Origin: Larix kaempferi | Taxonomy: Eukaryota; Streptophyta; Pinopsida; Pinales; Pinaceae | Length of the DNA: 64,000 nt | NCBI GenBank assembly: GCA_027924585.1 | Contig: BSBM01002082.1 | Coordinates: 372,001 to 436,000 of the forward strand | Direction of reading: 5' to 3' | Shown: positions 22,375 to 32,900 of the stretch, one piece after another | Numbering within the stretch: position 1 is the stretch's first letter | How the letters are laid out: every line of letters starts with the position of its first letter | Notes under the pieces: model-generated | Told to the model about the DNA's origin: nothing | Seen by the model: the letters and a program-made list of their open reading frames with translations, nothing else | Databases searched by the model: none | Program-made: the position numbers and the translations under genes

Positions 22375-24360
22375 ATGGCTGGAAAAAGAGATCCTTTTGT
22401 TAGAAAATTTTCCACTGAAAACCCATCCGAAACAGCTATCCCAGACATTTCAGATCTGGAATCAAGAAATCAAGAAAATCTTAACTTTGAGACAGAACAA
22501 CAAGAAACATTGTATGTTGTCCCTTTTGAAGAAGTAAACCGCTTCAGAAGACATACCCGTTCCTACGTTAGAAGTCCAGGAGGATTAACTACCGTTCCTT
22601 TGCTACCCAGAATAAGAGCACCTAGAAAAAACCCTCAATGCACTAAATATTCCATTCTAGTTCAGAGTCTAGAAGAATTATTGGATCTATCTCTAGAAGA
22701 AATCACTGAAGCTTTTGATGAGGTAAGACCCGAAACTCCCACAAATCAAGAACAACCGCACACTCCAAGGCACACTCCTCATAACTCACCGCCGCACACA
22801 CCACCACGATCTCCACCAAGATTCATGGTTGTGCCTGCATGGAGAGCAAGAGGAGCATTGAATTTAGTTGGGTCATTCCATGATTTGCTCAAAAACCCAG
22901 AGAAGGTTTTGCCTAAATACGACCCTGGGAAAGGAATTTCTGCTGAAGATCATCTTAAAAGTTTTTATTTAGCTCTGAGTCTTCTTAATGTAGAACATGA
23001 AGATGTAGTCTACCATCTTTTTCCTTATACTTTCGAACCCAAAGTGTCTTCCTGGTACTTTAGCCTATAGGCTAGCTCGATAGTAAGTTGGGAAGATTTT
23101 GAAATTTTTTTTTTAAAGAAGTATGGAAATCAAAAGACAGTAGCTATTCTTATGAAATAATTTTTATCCATGAGAATGGAAAAAAAGGAGAAATTTCAAG
23201 AGTTTAATCAAAGATTTACGACATTGTTAAATAACTTTATTGACACAACAAAGCCCGCTGAGGAATGCTTGGTATAATATTATACAACAACTCTTAAACC
23301 CCCGTTAGCAATGTTTGTCAAAAGAACGAAAAAGACTACCCTGACAGAAAACTTTGAAGAGGCCAAGAAGGTAGAAGAAGAGGCCGACAGCATTGCCAAA
23401 CATGCTTTTGATCCGGAAGTAAAGCTAGCAGCCGTTAAAAAACCTTTTTTGTTGACTAGGGATAAAGAAGAACCCATAGCATATTTAGAAAATGTAATAA
23501 AAATGATGCAAAAACTCTCTAATAAAATTGTAGATCTAGAGAAAGATAAGGCAACTAGCTCTTCAAGGCTACCTTTCAAGCCATTCTATTAAAAAAAAAA
23601 ATACACAGCCAACCCCACTGGTAAATAATTTTTTTGTGCTAAACTTAAATGAAATAGGCATGGACCACTTCTGTTCCTTTCATCAAGAACAACACTCAGA
23701 AAAAATTTGTCCACAGTGGATTAACTCAATGAGTTTGGTAATGAATCAAATGTTAGATGCACAAATCTCTGAGCAAACAGATCCTCAGCAAGAACGAATT
23801 CCTGAGCGGGAAGAGTCCGTTCCAGACACCACAATGATCCTTTGGGACTGGAATCCTACCCAAGAAATGTCTTTTGAAGATCTTGTTGACAAAGTACAAG
23901 CAGTATCTATTAATGTTACTACTAGAAGTAAAGGCCTGGTGCTTGATCAAACAGTAGATGTGCCTAAAGCTAAATCTACAAATCAAATACCAAAACGGCA
24001 CATAACTGTCATCCCACCCCAGCCTAAGACAATTCCAACAGTAAACCCCACAGTGACAAAGGAATCAAACACAGAAATATCCAAACAACCAAAAGTTTCT
24101 TCAAACAAAAAAGAAAATCAACCTAAAGTTTCAAGAGAATGTGACATGGGCTATGACATAATCGAGGATATTAAGAAAGTGAAAGCTAATGTTTCTATCT
24201 TTGATATGTGTAGCCTGCCCCAACAGAGGAAGAGGTTAGTGGAATCTTTTGATCCACAAACAAGCATTTCATTAGGAAACACTGATGAAAACCCAAAAAT
24301 TAATGAAGCCATCATTGGCGGAAAATCAAAATCTCATACTGACTTTTCTCTTAACTTTTG
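22375..24360 (+). pseudogene. Tat-like gag of element G
   Basis: The frame starts at ATG 22375. A Pro/His/Arg-rich linker (~22740-22830) precedes the gag core: AEDHLKSFYLALSLLNVEHEDVV (~22945-23010), YTFEPKVSSWYFSL ending in a stop (23068), EFNQRFTTLLNN-like sequence near 23200, and MFVKRTKKTTLTENFEEAKK (23311 on). A zinc-knuckle-like C-S-F-H-x-E-x-H-x-E-K-I-C-P-Q-W occurs at ~23670-23725. The frame is broken at 23068-23300 and 23590-23636. It is a large gag, as is usual in Tat. Confidence 0.85.
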
Positions 24361-24690
24361 AAATCTTTAATCATAACGTACATAATTGTCTGGTAGACTC
24401 TAGTGTTGGTTTGAATGTCATGCCATTGTCTATCTGCAAGAAGATTAATGGACATCCTATCCCATCCCCATCTCAAATCATACAGTTATATAGAACTGTT
24501 GTCAAAGTCATGGGTGAATTAAAGGATGTGCTTATTAGACTATCAACTAATTCAAGAGTGTGTCAATTCATTGATATAATGGTGGTCGATATTCCTGAAT
24601 CTTATGGTTTAATTTTGAGTAGAGACTGGTCCGCGAAACTGAACGGTTACTTTGCAATGGATTGGTCCCATTTATGGCTACCTTATTAGA
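24361..24690 (+). pseudogene. Aspartic protease of element G
   Basis: The catalytic motif is V-D-S-S-V-G-L-N-V-M-P-L-S (~24392-24430), where active relatives have D-S-G-A-G; the aspartate is kept but the glycine is a serine. The later hydrophobic block G-L-I-L-S-R-D-W and W-S-H-L-W-L-P-Y end the domain. A stop follows at 24687. The frame changes relative to the upstream gag, so a shift lies near 24300-24360. Confidence 0.8.
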
Positions 24691-24728
24691 ATAGGCAAAA
24701 TCAAATCCAAATATTAAGAGAACCTCAC

Positions 24729-25400
24729 ATGAGACAAAATGTCACTCAGTTGGAGGAGAAGAATGAAGCTGTAGCTTTCTCATCTTCAGTTTTGGGAAAT
24801 TATTTCGTAGAAATTGAACCCGAAAACTATCAATCAGAAAATGTTAGCCATGATTCAGACAAACAGTCCATTCTCCTTCATTTTTCACGGACTGATGATA
24901 TCGATTGTAACATAGTAAATTTATTCACTGACTTAGATAGTAATAGCACTAACTTAGTTAAAGAAGAAAGAACGTTTTGGACTCTCTACTTCGATGGCTT
25001 CAAAACTCAAGAAGGATCTGGAGCCGGTTGTGTTTTGATTGACCCCAATAGAAGTAAACATTTTTATCTTGTAGATTATAATTCGAATTTACAAATAATA
25101 TCGCTGAGTATGAAGCTTTGATCCATGGATTAAAAAAGTCCATTGGTTTGAATGTCAAATATTTGAAGGTCTTTGGTGATTCAGAAATAGTTGTCAGACA
25201 AATAAGGAATACAATTCATTGCCTTTCACCACACTTAAAAGGATATCAGGCTGAGGTTTGGGATCTGATTTCATATTTTGATGCTTTCAATATTAATTCT
25301 ATTCCTAGGTTGAAGAATGATGCCATTGATTTGTTAGCAACTTCCACTTCCAGATTAGTGCCTACTAATAACAAATGTTCTATTGAATTAATTTTCCAGC
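24729..25400 (+). pseudogene. Archaeal-type (second) RNase H of element G, upstream of RT
   Basis: LYFDGFKTQEGSGAGCVLIDP (first catalytic Asp, ~24985-25045), then AEYEALIHGL (Glu, ~25098-25130, reached after a frameshift near 25095), then V-F-G-D-S-E-I-V-V (second Asp, ~25168) and H-L-K-G-Y-Q-AEVWDL. This is the pattern of the RVT_3/archaeal-like RNase H family. It stands between protease and RT, whereas the ordinary Ty3 RNase H follows RT. Catalytic residues are readable, but the frame is broken. Confidence 0.8.
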
Positions 25401-25539
25401 CCTCTGTTCCAGATACCATCACAAACCTCAGGGTATTTGATGATGATGATCAGATCATTAGTTTCTTAACAAATGAAGATGTCTTCCAAGAGGCCATAAT
25501 AGACAAAGAACAACATGATTCAGATTCACAAAATAAAAA

Positions 25540-26500
25540 TGTTGTAAAGGGAAAATTCATGCCTAAAGGCATGAGAACTCTTGAAGCATTATTTGATTTA
25601 CAGAGCAAGTTCAAAAGACCTGTAAATGCTAAAACCCACAGCTCATCCACGCAGCATGAGTTAATAACTTTGGGCACGGAAGCTGAACCAAAATATATTA
25701 ATCTTGGTAAGTGTTGTACATCGGGCAAGAGAAGTACATTCATCAAATTGTTTCAGCAATATAAAGATGTGTTTGCTTGGACCTACGACGATCTGAAAAC
25801 ATACGACACTTGCATCATCCAACACATAATACCAATGAAGGAAGGTGTCAAATCTTTCCAGCTACAATTAATAAGGATGCATCCGACACTCGAGCCTTTA
25901 ATTCAAAAAGAATTGAAAAAATTGTTGGATGCCAAGATTATTTTTAAAGTTCGACATTCCGAATGGGTAGCTAATTTAGTTCCCATGCAGAATAAATCGG
26001 GAGAAATCATACTGTGCGTAGATTTCTGGAACTTAAATAAAGCTTCAAATAAAGACAACTATCATGTGCCCCCAATGGAGCAAATTTTGGAGATGGTGTC
26101 AGGATTAGAACTATTCTCCCTACTAGATGGTTTCTCTAGTTATAACCAAGTGCTGGTAGTGGAAGAGGACCGGCTCAAAACCACTTTTCGTACAAAGTGG
26201 GGAACCTTTGCATATCGAAGAATGCCTTTTGGCTTGATAAACGCGGGAGCTACTTTTTAGTGAGCCATGGACATTGCCTTCCGAGGATTGTGCGGTCAAT
26301 GTGTAGTAGTTTACTTAGATGACGTGACATTTTTTTCAAAGAAAAGGGAAGACCATATTTTCCATCTGAAGCAAATCTTTGATCGCTGCAGGAAGTATGG
26401 TATATCTTTAAACCCTAAGAAAAGTATTTTCGTTGTTCATGAGGGCAAAATTTTGGGCCATATCATTTCAAAGGAGGGAATCTCAATAGATCAAGAGAGA
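25540..26500 (+). pseudogene. Reverse transcriptase of element G
   Basis: RT blocks follow in order: DVFAWTYDDL (~25768), the KEGVKSFQLQLIRMHP entry, ILCVDFWNLNKA (~26010-26045), LFSLLDGFSSYNQV (~26110), WGTFAYRRMPFGL (~26200-26237) and the intact catalytic Y-L-D-D at 26312-26323. Two adjacent stops (TAGTGA at 26258-26263) replace the Gln-Arg codons that relatives have at this point (CAG CGA), both by C-to-T change. Apart from these the domain is nearly intact. Confidence 0.88.
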
Positions 26501-27247
26501 GTGCAAGCTATCAGCAAGATTCCCATGCCACATAGCAATAATTCTATGCAATCATTCATGGGCACCATAAATTTTGTTCGAAGGTTCATACCCGACTTCA
26601 ATCAGATCGTTAAACCTTTGCAACAAATGGTCAAGCAGAGTGTACAATTTAAGTGGACTGATTTGGAAAAGTTTGAATTTAAAGAAATCAAAGCCGCCAT
26701 AGATAATGCACCTTCTTTAAGAAGTCCAGATTTTGACAAGGATTTCATCTTGTACACCTTTGCTTCTGGTAACTCTCTCGCATTTGTGCTCACTCAAAAG
26801 GCGGAATCAGGAGATGAATACCCAATTTCTTTTATGAGCATTGGTCTACAGGGCACTAAATTGAACTACCCCATGGTAGATAAGCAAGCATATGCATTTT
26901 TCAAAGCGGTAAAGCAGTTCAGGCCATATATTCTAAAAAATAGAACTAAAGTCATAGTCCCTCATCCCACTGTCAAATTTCTCTTCCTTCAAAAAGAATT
27001 AGGAGAAAAGAGAGGAAATTGGGTCACTGCTCTTCAGGAGTATGACTTGGAATTCAAACATGCTACTATTATCAAAGGACAAGGCTTATGCAAGCTGCTT
27101 ACTAAAATTCCAGCTGATGATGAGCTAGATTGGAGGAATGAGGCCGAGCTGAACATGATTGAGGTATGTCTAATTTTTACAGCTTTGGAGTCTTGGTATA
27201 GCGACCTAGTACATTATTTACAGTCAGGGTACTTTCTAGAGCACTAG
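26500..27247 (+). pseudogene. Ty3 RNase H / connection domain of element G, catalytically degenerate
   Basis: LYTFASGNSLAFVLTQK (~26750-26800) marks the start; the aspartate expected in L-Y-x-D-A-S is a phenylalanine. The domain continues through FMSIGLQGTKLNYP and V-K-Q-F-R-P-Y-I-L to WVTALQEYDLEFKHATIIKG (~27020-27080). Loss of the active site while the fold is kept fits a tether role in dual-RNase-H Tat elements. The stop is at 27245. Confidence 0.8.
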
Positions 27248-27304
27248 AGTCCGAAACAAAGAAGATCTCTCCGTCTTAAATCAACAACATACCAAATTAT
27301 TATA

Positions 27305-27532
27305 GTGCTTTTTAGAAAGAACTATGATGGCATTTTCCTCAGATTTCTAGAGAAAGAAGATGCGAGAAACGTGGTCAAGGAGTTACATGATGGCCCTGCT
27401 GGGGGACATTACTCTGGAGATACTACAGCTCACAAAATTCTCAGAGCTGGATACTATTGGCCCACTCTTTTCAAGGACGCTCACGCCTATGCTAGAAATT
27501 ATGACCTATGCCAAAGAAGCACTGGAACATAG
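27305..27532 (+). pseudogene. Integrase zinc-binding domain of element G
   Basis: HDGPAGGHYSGDTTAHKILRAGYYWP (from ~27385) and Y-D-L-C-Q-R-S-T-G (~27500-27530) show the HHCC domain; the first cysteine of the C-x2-C pair is a tyrosine. Immediately afterwards the sequence jumps to the integrase C-terminal half. Confidence 0.8.
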
Positions 27533-28006
27533 CCCTCCCAAACGCCTTATGGGCAGATAGAGTTACTCCCAAGAATGCCTTGGGTGTCTCTCCATTCACC
27601 CTAGTCTATGGCAAGGAATCCATCCTTCCCCTGATTGTTTTACTCCCATCCTTGCAATTGGCCCAAGCCTCCCGAGGTTCTAGCAGTCAATCCCTCCAAT
27701 CTAGAATTGATACCCTGCTAAAACTTGAAGAGTCACAAGAAAAGGCCAAGGACCAATTCCATCATCACCAAGACATAGTCAAATGATGTTTTGATAAAAT
27801 GAAATCTGGTAAGAGAAACTTCGAGGTAGGTGACTTAGAGCTGAAGTGGGATCACCAGCATGAAGGAAAGGGAATGCACACAAAATTTCAACACTTATGG
27901 GTTGGCCCATACTAAATTTCTGAGAATCTTGGCCCTTCGACTTACAAACTGGAAGACCTGCAAGGGGAGGAAGTAAATCTCCCTCTCATCGGCCTTGCCC
28001 TGAAGT
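27533..28006 (+). pseudogene. Integrase C-terminal part of element G, core deleted
   Basis: NALWADRVTPKNALGVSPFTLVYGKE follows the zinc domain directly, so the D-D part of the catalytic core, normally some 150 residues, is missing. The C-terminal segment continues through FEVGDLELKWDHQHEGKG, WVGPY and LKxYFA to a stop near 28006. A stop also lies at 27784. Confidence 0.8.
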
Positions 28007-28194
28007 AATATTTCGCATAAGTCCTAGGTAGTTTTTTGTACATAAATAAAACGTTTTCTTTTCTTTTCTGGTTTGTTTTTTTCTTTTGTTTCATTTTTAG
28101 TCGCTTTTGATCACCTTTTAGTCTACTAGTTAGCTTGATTTGTTTTCTTTGTTTGTTTTTTCCCTTTTGTTTGAGTCCTTTGTTTAAATAAAGT
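28007..28194 (+). other. 3' non-coding sequence of element G
   Basis: T-rich sequence follows the pol stop (repeated TTTTCTTTTG-like tracts). No coding signal is present. It is interrupted at 28194 by a solo LTR. Confidence 0.5.
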
Positions 28195-28947
28195 TGTTAA
28201 CACCCAAAAAGTGCTCGCTACATCATCTCCCTCATTACATGACTCATTTGTCCATATTTTCTACCATATTTGCCTCCAAAACCCTAAAATGTCATTAAAA
28301 AGCCTCCAAAAGGCCAAAAAACCATTAAAAAAGCCTCCAAAAGGCCAAAAACCCCCTTTTCCCCCAAAATAATGTAAATTCCTCCAAAAATAGCAAAAAC
28401 CCTCTAAAAAGGGAATAAAAAATACAAAAAAGAGGAAAAATAGGGAAAAAAGAAAGCAAAAACCCTATACAACTGACCTAAACCATATGGTGCCCAAAAC
28501 CATGGGTCAACACTCCACCACTAAAAACCTGTAAATAGGTGATGGAGGCTCCCCATTTTTCATCCACAATCATCCCTATCCTTATGTCGCTGAAAATTCT
28601 CTTGAAACCCTAGCTCTCCATTTGGAGCTAATTCTTGAGAACCCTTTTGGCCCCATTTCCAAAACATCTTTGGAAGAAGGAGAAGGAACAACACTAGAGC
28701 TTGGAAGAAACCCTCTTAGACTACTGCAAAGGCTCCACCAACCTCTACATCTGAGGTAATCTTTAATACAAAAAGAGAGATCTTCACCATATTTTTCATG
28801 TTTTGTTATTTATGTTAATGCTCATGTTAGTTTAATTTTATTTTACTGTACTGTCATATTTCACCATTCTTCCGAACTGCTACTAAGGAGTCCCTTCTCC
28901 TTAGTAGGTGATCATTTGCACAAGCTAGGGTGAAAACCCTAGCTACA
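28195..28947 (+). mobile_element. Solo LTR of the B family inside element G
   Basis: The block starts TGTTAACACCC and ends CTAGCTACA, and matches the 5' LTR of B2 (35189-35899) end to end. Flanks AAAGT (28190-28194) and AAAGC (28948-28952) make a 5-bp duplication with one change. No internal sequence follows, so it is a recombination product. A short inverted pair, CTAAGGAGTCCCTTCTCCTTAG, occurs near its 3' end. Confidence 0.85.
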
Positions 28948-29916
28948 AAAGCTAAGCTCAATTTTGGTGTAGCTGAGAGATGAGACTCCAGGAAAATTCA
29001 AAGGGATGGTCATGTAGAAGCTCACTGATAAAGGAAAAAGACATGTGTAACTTTGTTTTCATTGAGTGGTTTCCAGGAATCCAGAGATCCTTTTTTTTGT
29101 GTGGTCGATATAATCCCTGTCAAATAACTAAAATTCAGCATTTCCTTCTGACTATCTTAGGGCCCCATTCACTCTAACATTAATGATTTCCTCGGGAAGT
29201 TCACTATGATAGACCCATGGAGAGGAAGCATGTCTCACAGATGTATGGTACTTAAAATGATCCCATGTTGTAAGTAAAAGCCAAAAGGCTTATATCAAGG
29301 AGTTTGTTTTCCATAAATTCTCGCCTCAATCAAAGCATGGTTGAGGGAAGCAAATAAAACTTTCAAATCAGAGAAGTTATTCAAATAAGCCATCCCAGCA
29401 AGGTTCTTCTCCGTCCATGAAGCATATAATTAAATGAATCTTTTGCTCACAGAAAAGGACACTATGGATTGAAGAACCTATATCAATCTTTGAAAGATTG
29501 AAAAAATTCATTTTTGGAAGGCTCAAACGACAAAAGTCATGAATTAAAGAAACATCCAAAAGGATGCAAAATAGCATGGGAATGAGGAACAAACGAATAT
29601 GTCTATGAGATATTGTTACGATCCTATGGAGTCTTATAACGGTAAGCTTTTGAAAGGAAAAAATTTAAAATAAACCTCACAATTTTGGCCCCTAGAGAGT
29701 GATAAGGAAAGCTGAGTCAAAGTTGCCTTTTCCCTCATCACCATTATGATAAGAGAGATCACTGCATTCTGAGGAGATGAACTATGAAGACATGTTGTTT
29801 CCAGCACTCTGTAACTTTTCTGACCATGAGATGAGTTTGTTTCAGATATTTGTGTTCGCCAACAAATTGCCATTTGTTGTTTCTGCAACATCCCCCCCAC
29901 AAATTTTTGCAAATAT
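28948..29916. other. Unassigned ~970 bp between solo LTR and E2
   Basis: No recognised domain on either strand. Minus-strand frames of 71 and 112 codons exist (29377-29592, 29634-29972) without familiar motifs, and the second runs into E2. It may be the 3' untranslated end of G, or older host sequence if E2 is an independent insertion. No polypurine tract is seen at its right edge. Confidence 0.4.
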
Positions 29917-32900
29917 TGGGGCCCCTCCTTTATTTTTAAGAGAAGGAAAGTCTGCCTAAAAATCAAAGACATCAGAACCTTTCCTTACTTGGTTTTTCTT
30001 TGGAAAAACTTTTGCTTGTTTCTTTGAGTTTGATTTTTTTTTTTTGACCTAAGCAAAACTCATGACTCTAAGCCACAACGGCGGAAGAACTCATACAACT
30101 TTTCCACAACGGCGGGAAATTTTGGCTAAGTCAAAATATCGACGGAAGAACTCAGACAAATTTGCCGCAACGGCGAATCACTTCACTCAGGTTTTGAAGC
30201 TTCACTTTTTCGGATAAACTCGCTGAGTTTCGCCGCAACGGTATGAAGGTTTGATTGAGACTTTAACTTCACCATTTCAGGAGAGTTGCTCCATCTCTTC
30301 TGCAGCCTTTTCCACCAAATTTCCCATAATGTCGGAAGAACTCAGCCAATCTTCCCGCAACAACAGATAGAATCAACTAAGTCATTCGATTCACGGCTTA
30401 ACGCCTTTCTTACAGCGAAGTGCATAGCTCCAATTTTCGGAAGAACTCGACTAAATTTCCCGCAACGGCAACCCAAACTCGTGAGTTCTAGTCGAAACTT
30501 TTGAAGACGTTATCCCAGTCTTTCCAGTTTTGACGGTAACACTCAATGCCAAACGTGCCAATTTGACCCTGTCCGTACATCCAATAACCCTGTTTAAATT
30601 CTTACCACCACCCTATTAATGGCTCGCACGCGTCAAATTCCTATAAGTAGGGTTTAAACCCCGTTAAGTTTCATTGTTTCAATTGGTTTGATCCTTGTGT
30701 CCATTTTCCGTTTAAGACTACAAGCACCTGCACCAGGCTTGCCAGCTTCACAGCAGCATTATCACCTCCATACACAATCAAGTTCTACCAGGTTCATACC
30801 TTTCGAGCTATGTATGATAGATTGCAGTGGTTAGTTATTTTTCTTTTAAGATAAGGGCCGTAGTTGTGGTTCTGTTTGTTGTATCCAAGCCCATTTTAAC
30901 TTTGTGGTGTTATTTAGTCCTATTACAGCCGAGGCCAACTCACGCCCCTATCCAGCTAAACACATGCAAACCTAATTTCATGAGAACATAGAAGTTTAAA
31001 GTTTTAGAGCCATAATCACCCGTCACACAATCGTTAATCCGCGGTGTGCTCCTACCCTGTTTCGTAAATCTTTAGCATTGTGAAATTGAAGTCAGTCCCA
31101 TCTACCCTTGCGAAAAGAACGTTGGTGCTCCTACCATGCTACATTTTGTTATCATGAGAACGCATTAATATTATGCTCACTGCTATATCTTTAGAGACAC
31201 TCATTATATTAAGAATGTTAGTCTAGTAAATATTTTTGCATTATGAAAGTATCTTATTTCGGACAGGTTCTAAGCCAGAATGCCTAAAGGTAGCAAAAGA
31301 AAGTCTAAGGCGACTGAGCCAGGATCAGTTGACACGTGAGCAGAAACTCTATTCGAAGACATGAACTACACTATAGGCGTGCCTCCATAAGTCAAATGGG
31401 GAGAAGTATATCATATGATAAGAGACCAGGACATCCTTGAGGCACTTCTCGAGGAAGAATACCTATACCGAAACATCAGGACCTCCTGCATATCCAAAGC
31501 GGTCACACGCCCATAGCTCTTCCCATGCTCAGAAGTAAGTGGATGGATACTGTGGCATGTGAATGCTGAAACAAGAGTTCTTTCGAACAGTAAGGGGGAA
31601 GCTTTTGCATCCCTTCACCCATCCTATATTCCAGTGGCTTATAAGTTTCCCTGACCATAGCAGTGGCTTAATGATGAATGGCTAGGACAGATCAAGATGG
31701 ATAATCTGGAGATGGCTAGGAAGTTGCTAATATCAGGAAAACAGATCAGAAAGAAGGATAGTGAGGAGTACGAGGTTCAGAATCTAAGGCATCCTTTCAG
31801 AATGATTGCTCTCATGCTGAGCAGAATCTTTGGTAGGCCTGATGGGACTATCTATATGCTCCACTGGGTCCCTATCATTCATTATGTAGCATTCAGAGGA
31901 ACAATTTTTAATTGGGAAGATATGCTCTTAGAAATCCTGTCATCGGCCATAATTGTTGAACAAGAAGGGTTAATGGCAAAGAAGGCAGAATTCTACATGT
32001 CATCCTACTTGATAGAATATATTGTGGCGAAGCATCCTTTTCCAAAGCTAGGATGCATTTGGAACCAGGCCAATACCCCGGTATACACCACGTACAAGAT
32101 CTTTTGGGCTCAGAATTACAGATGGAACTACAAGGTCATTTGTGAGGAGTTTATCATACCTTTATATGAGTTAATGTTCAATGAAGAACAGAGTTGTTTA
32201 TCTAAGAACCTTATGGAAGTCCTGGATAAATATGGTGACTTCTATTTTTCACCAGAAGGAACCTACATAAGAATGTACGGAGGCTCCAAACCCCTGTATA
32301 TCCTACCTAGGTATGCTACTGACTACATAGTCCACAAGGAGACGGTGAGGCAGGTTTTCATTGATGGAGTCAGTAGTACCTTGTACAAGGCAAAGAATGC
32401 CTCTTTCCCGCCTTTACCTTTTTATGTTGGGGCTTACAATTTCTCAGGGATTGCAACAATAGAAGAATTTATCGCAAAACCGAGGGACTTTCACTTTGGG
32501 GAAAGGATTTTTCAAAGGAATGATCAACGAGGCAAAGCTGCACAAAATTGCAAGGAGGTTCATGCTAACTTTGAATATGCTCACTATTATGATGAAGATG
32601 AAGAAGTATATAGAGGGGTCAGTAACATGACCAAACTGCATATTTTCCAACCCGGTAAGGGTGGATCCAGTTCTAGCTCTACTATTTCCAAAGAAGAAGA
32701 ACAGTGAAAAGCAAAAGAAACCTCAAGAGCTATTGAATCTCTCTCTAGTGAAGCGCAAAGTCTCAAGAAACAAGCCGAAAAAATAGAAAAGGAAGATGAG
32801 GAAAGAACCAATAGAGCAGAAGAAGATAAACTTCGAGAAGAAGAAGCTCTAAGATTCCAAGCAACAAAAGAAGAAGCTCTAAGAGTTCAAGAGGAAGAGA

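Noticed and set aside
27538-28006. Integrase C-terminus considered as the missing end of element B with the LTR at 28195 as B's 3' LTR
   Set aside because: The segment matches the other (G) integrase type and follows G's zinc domain directly, and the LTR at 28195 has its own AAAG[T/C] duplication, so it is a solo insertion.
29377-29972. Minus-strand frames between the solo LTR and E2 as LINE coding
   Set aside because: No endonuclease, RT or zinc-finger motif could be identified; kept as unassigned.
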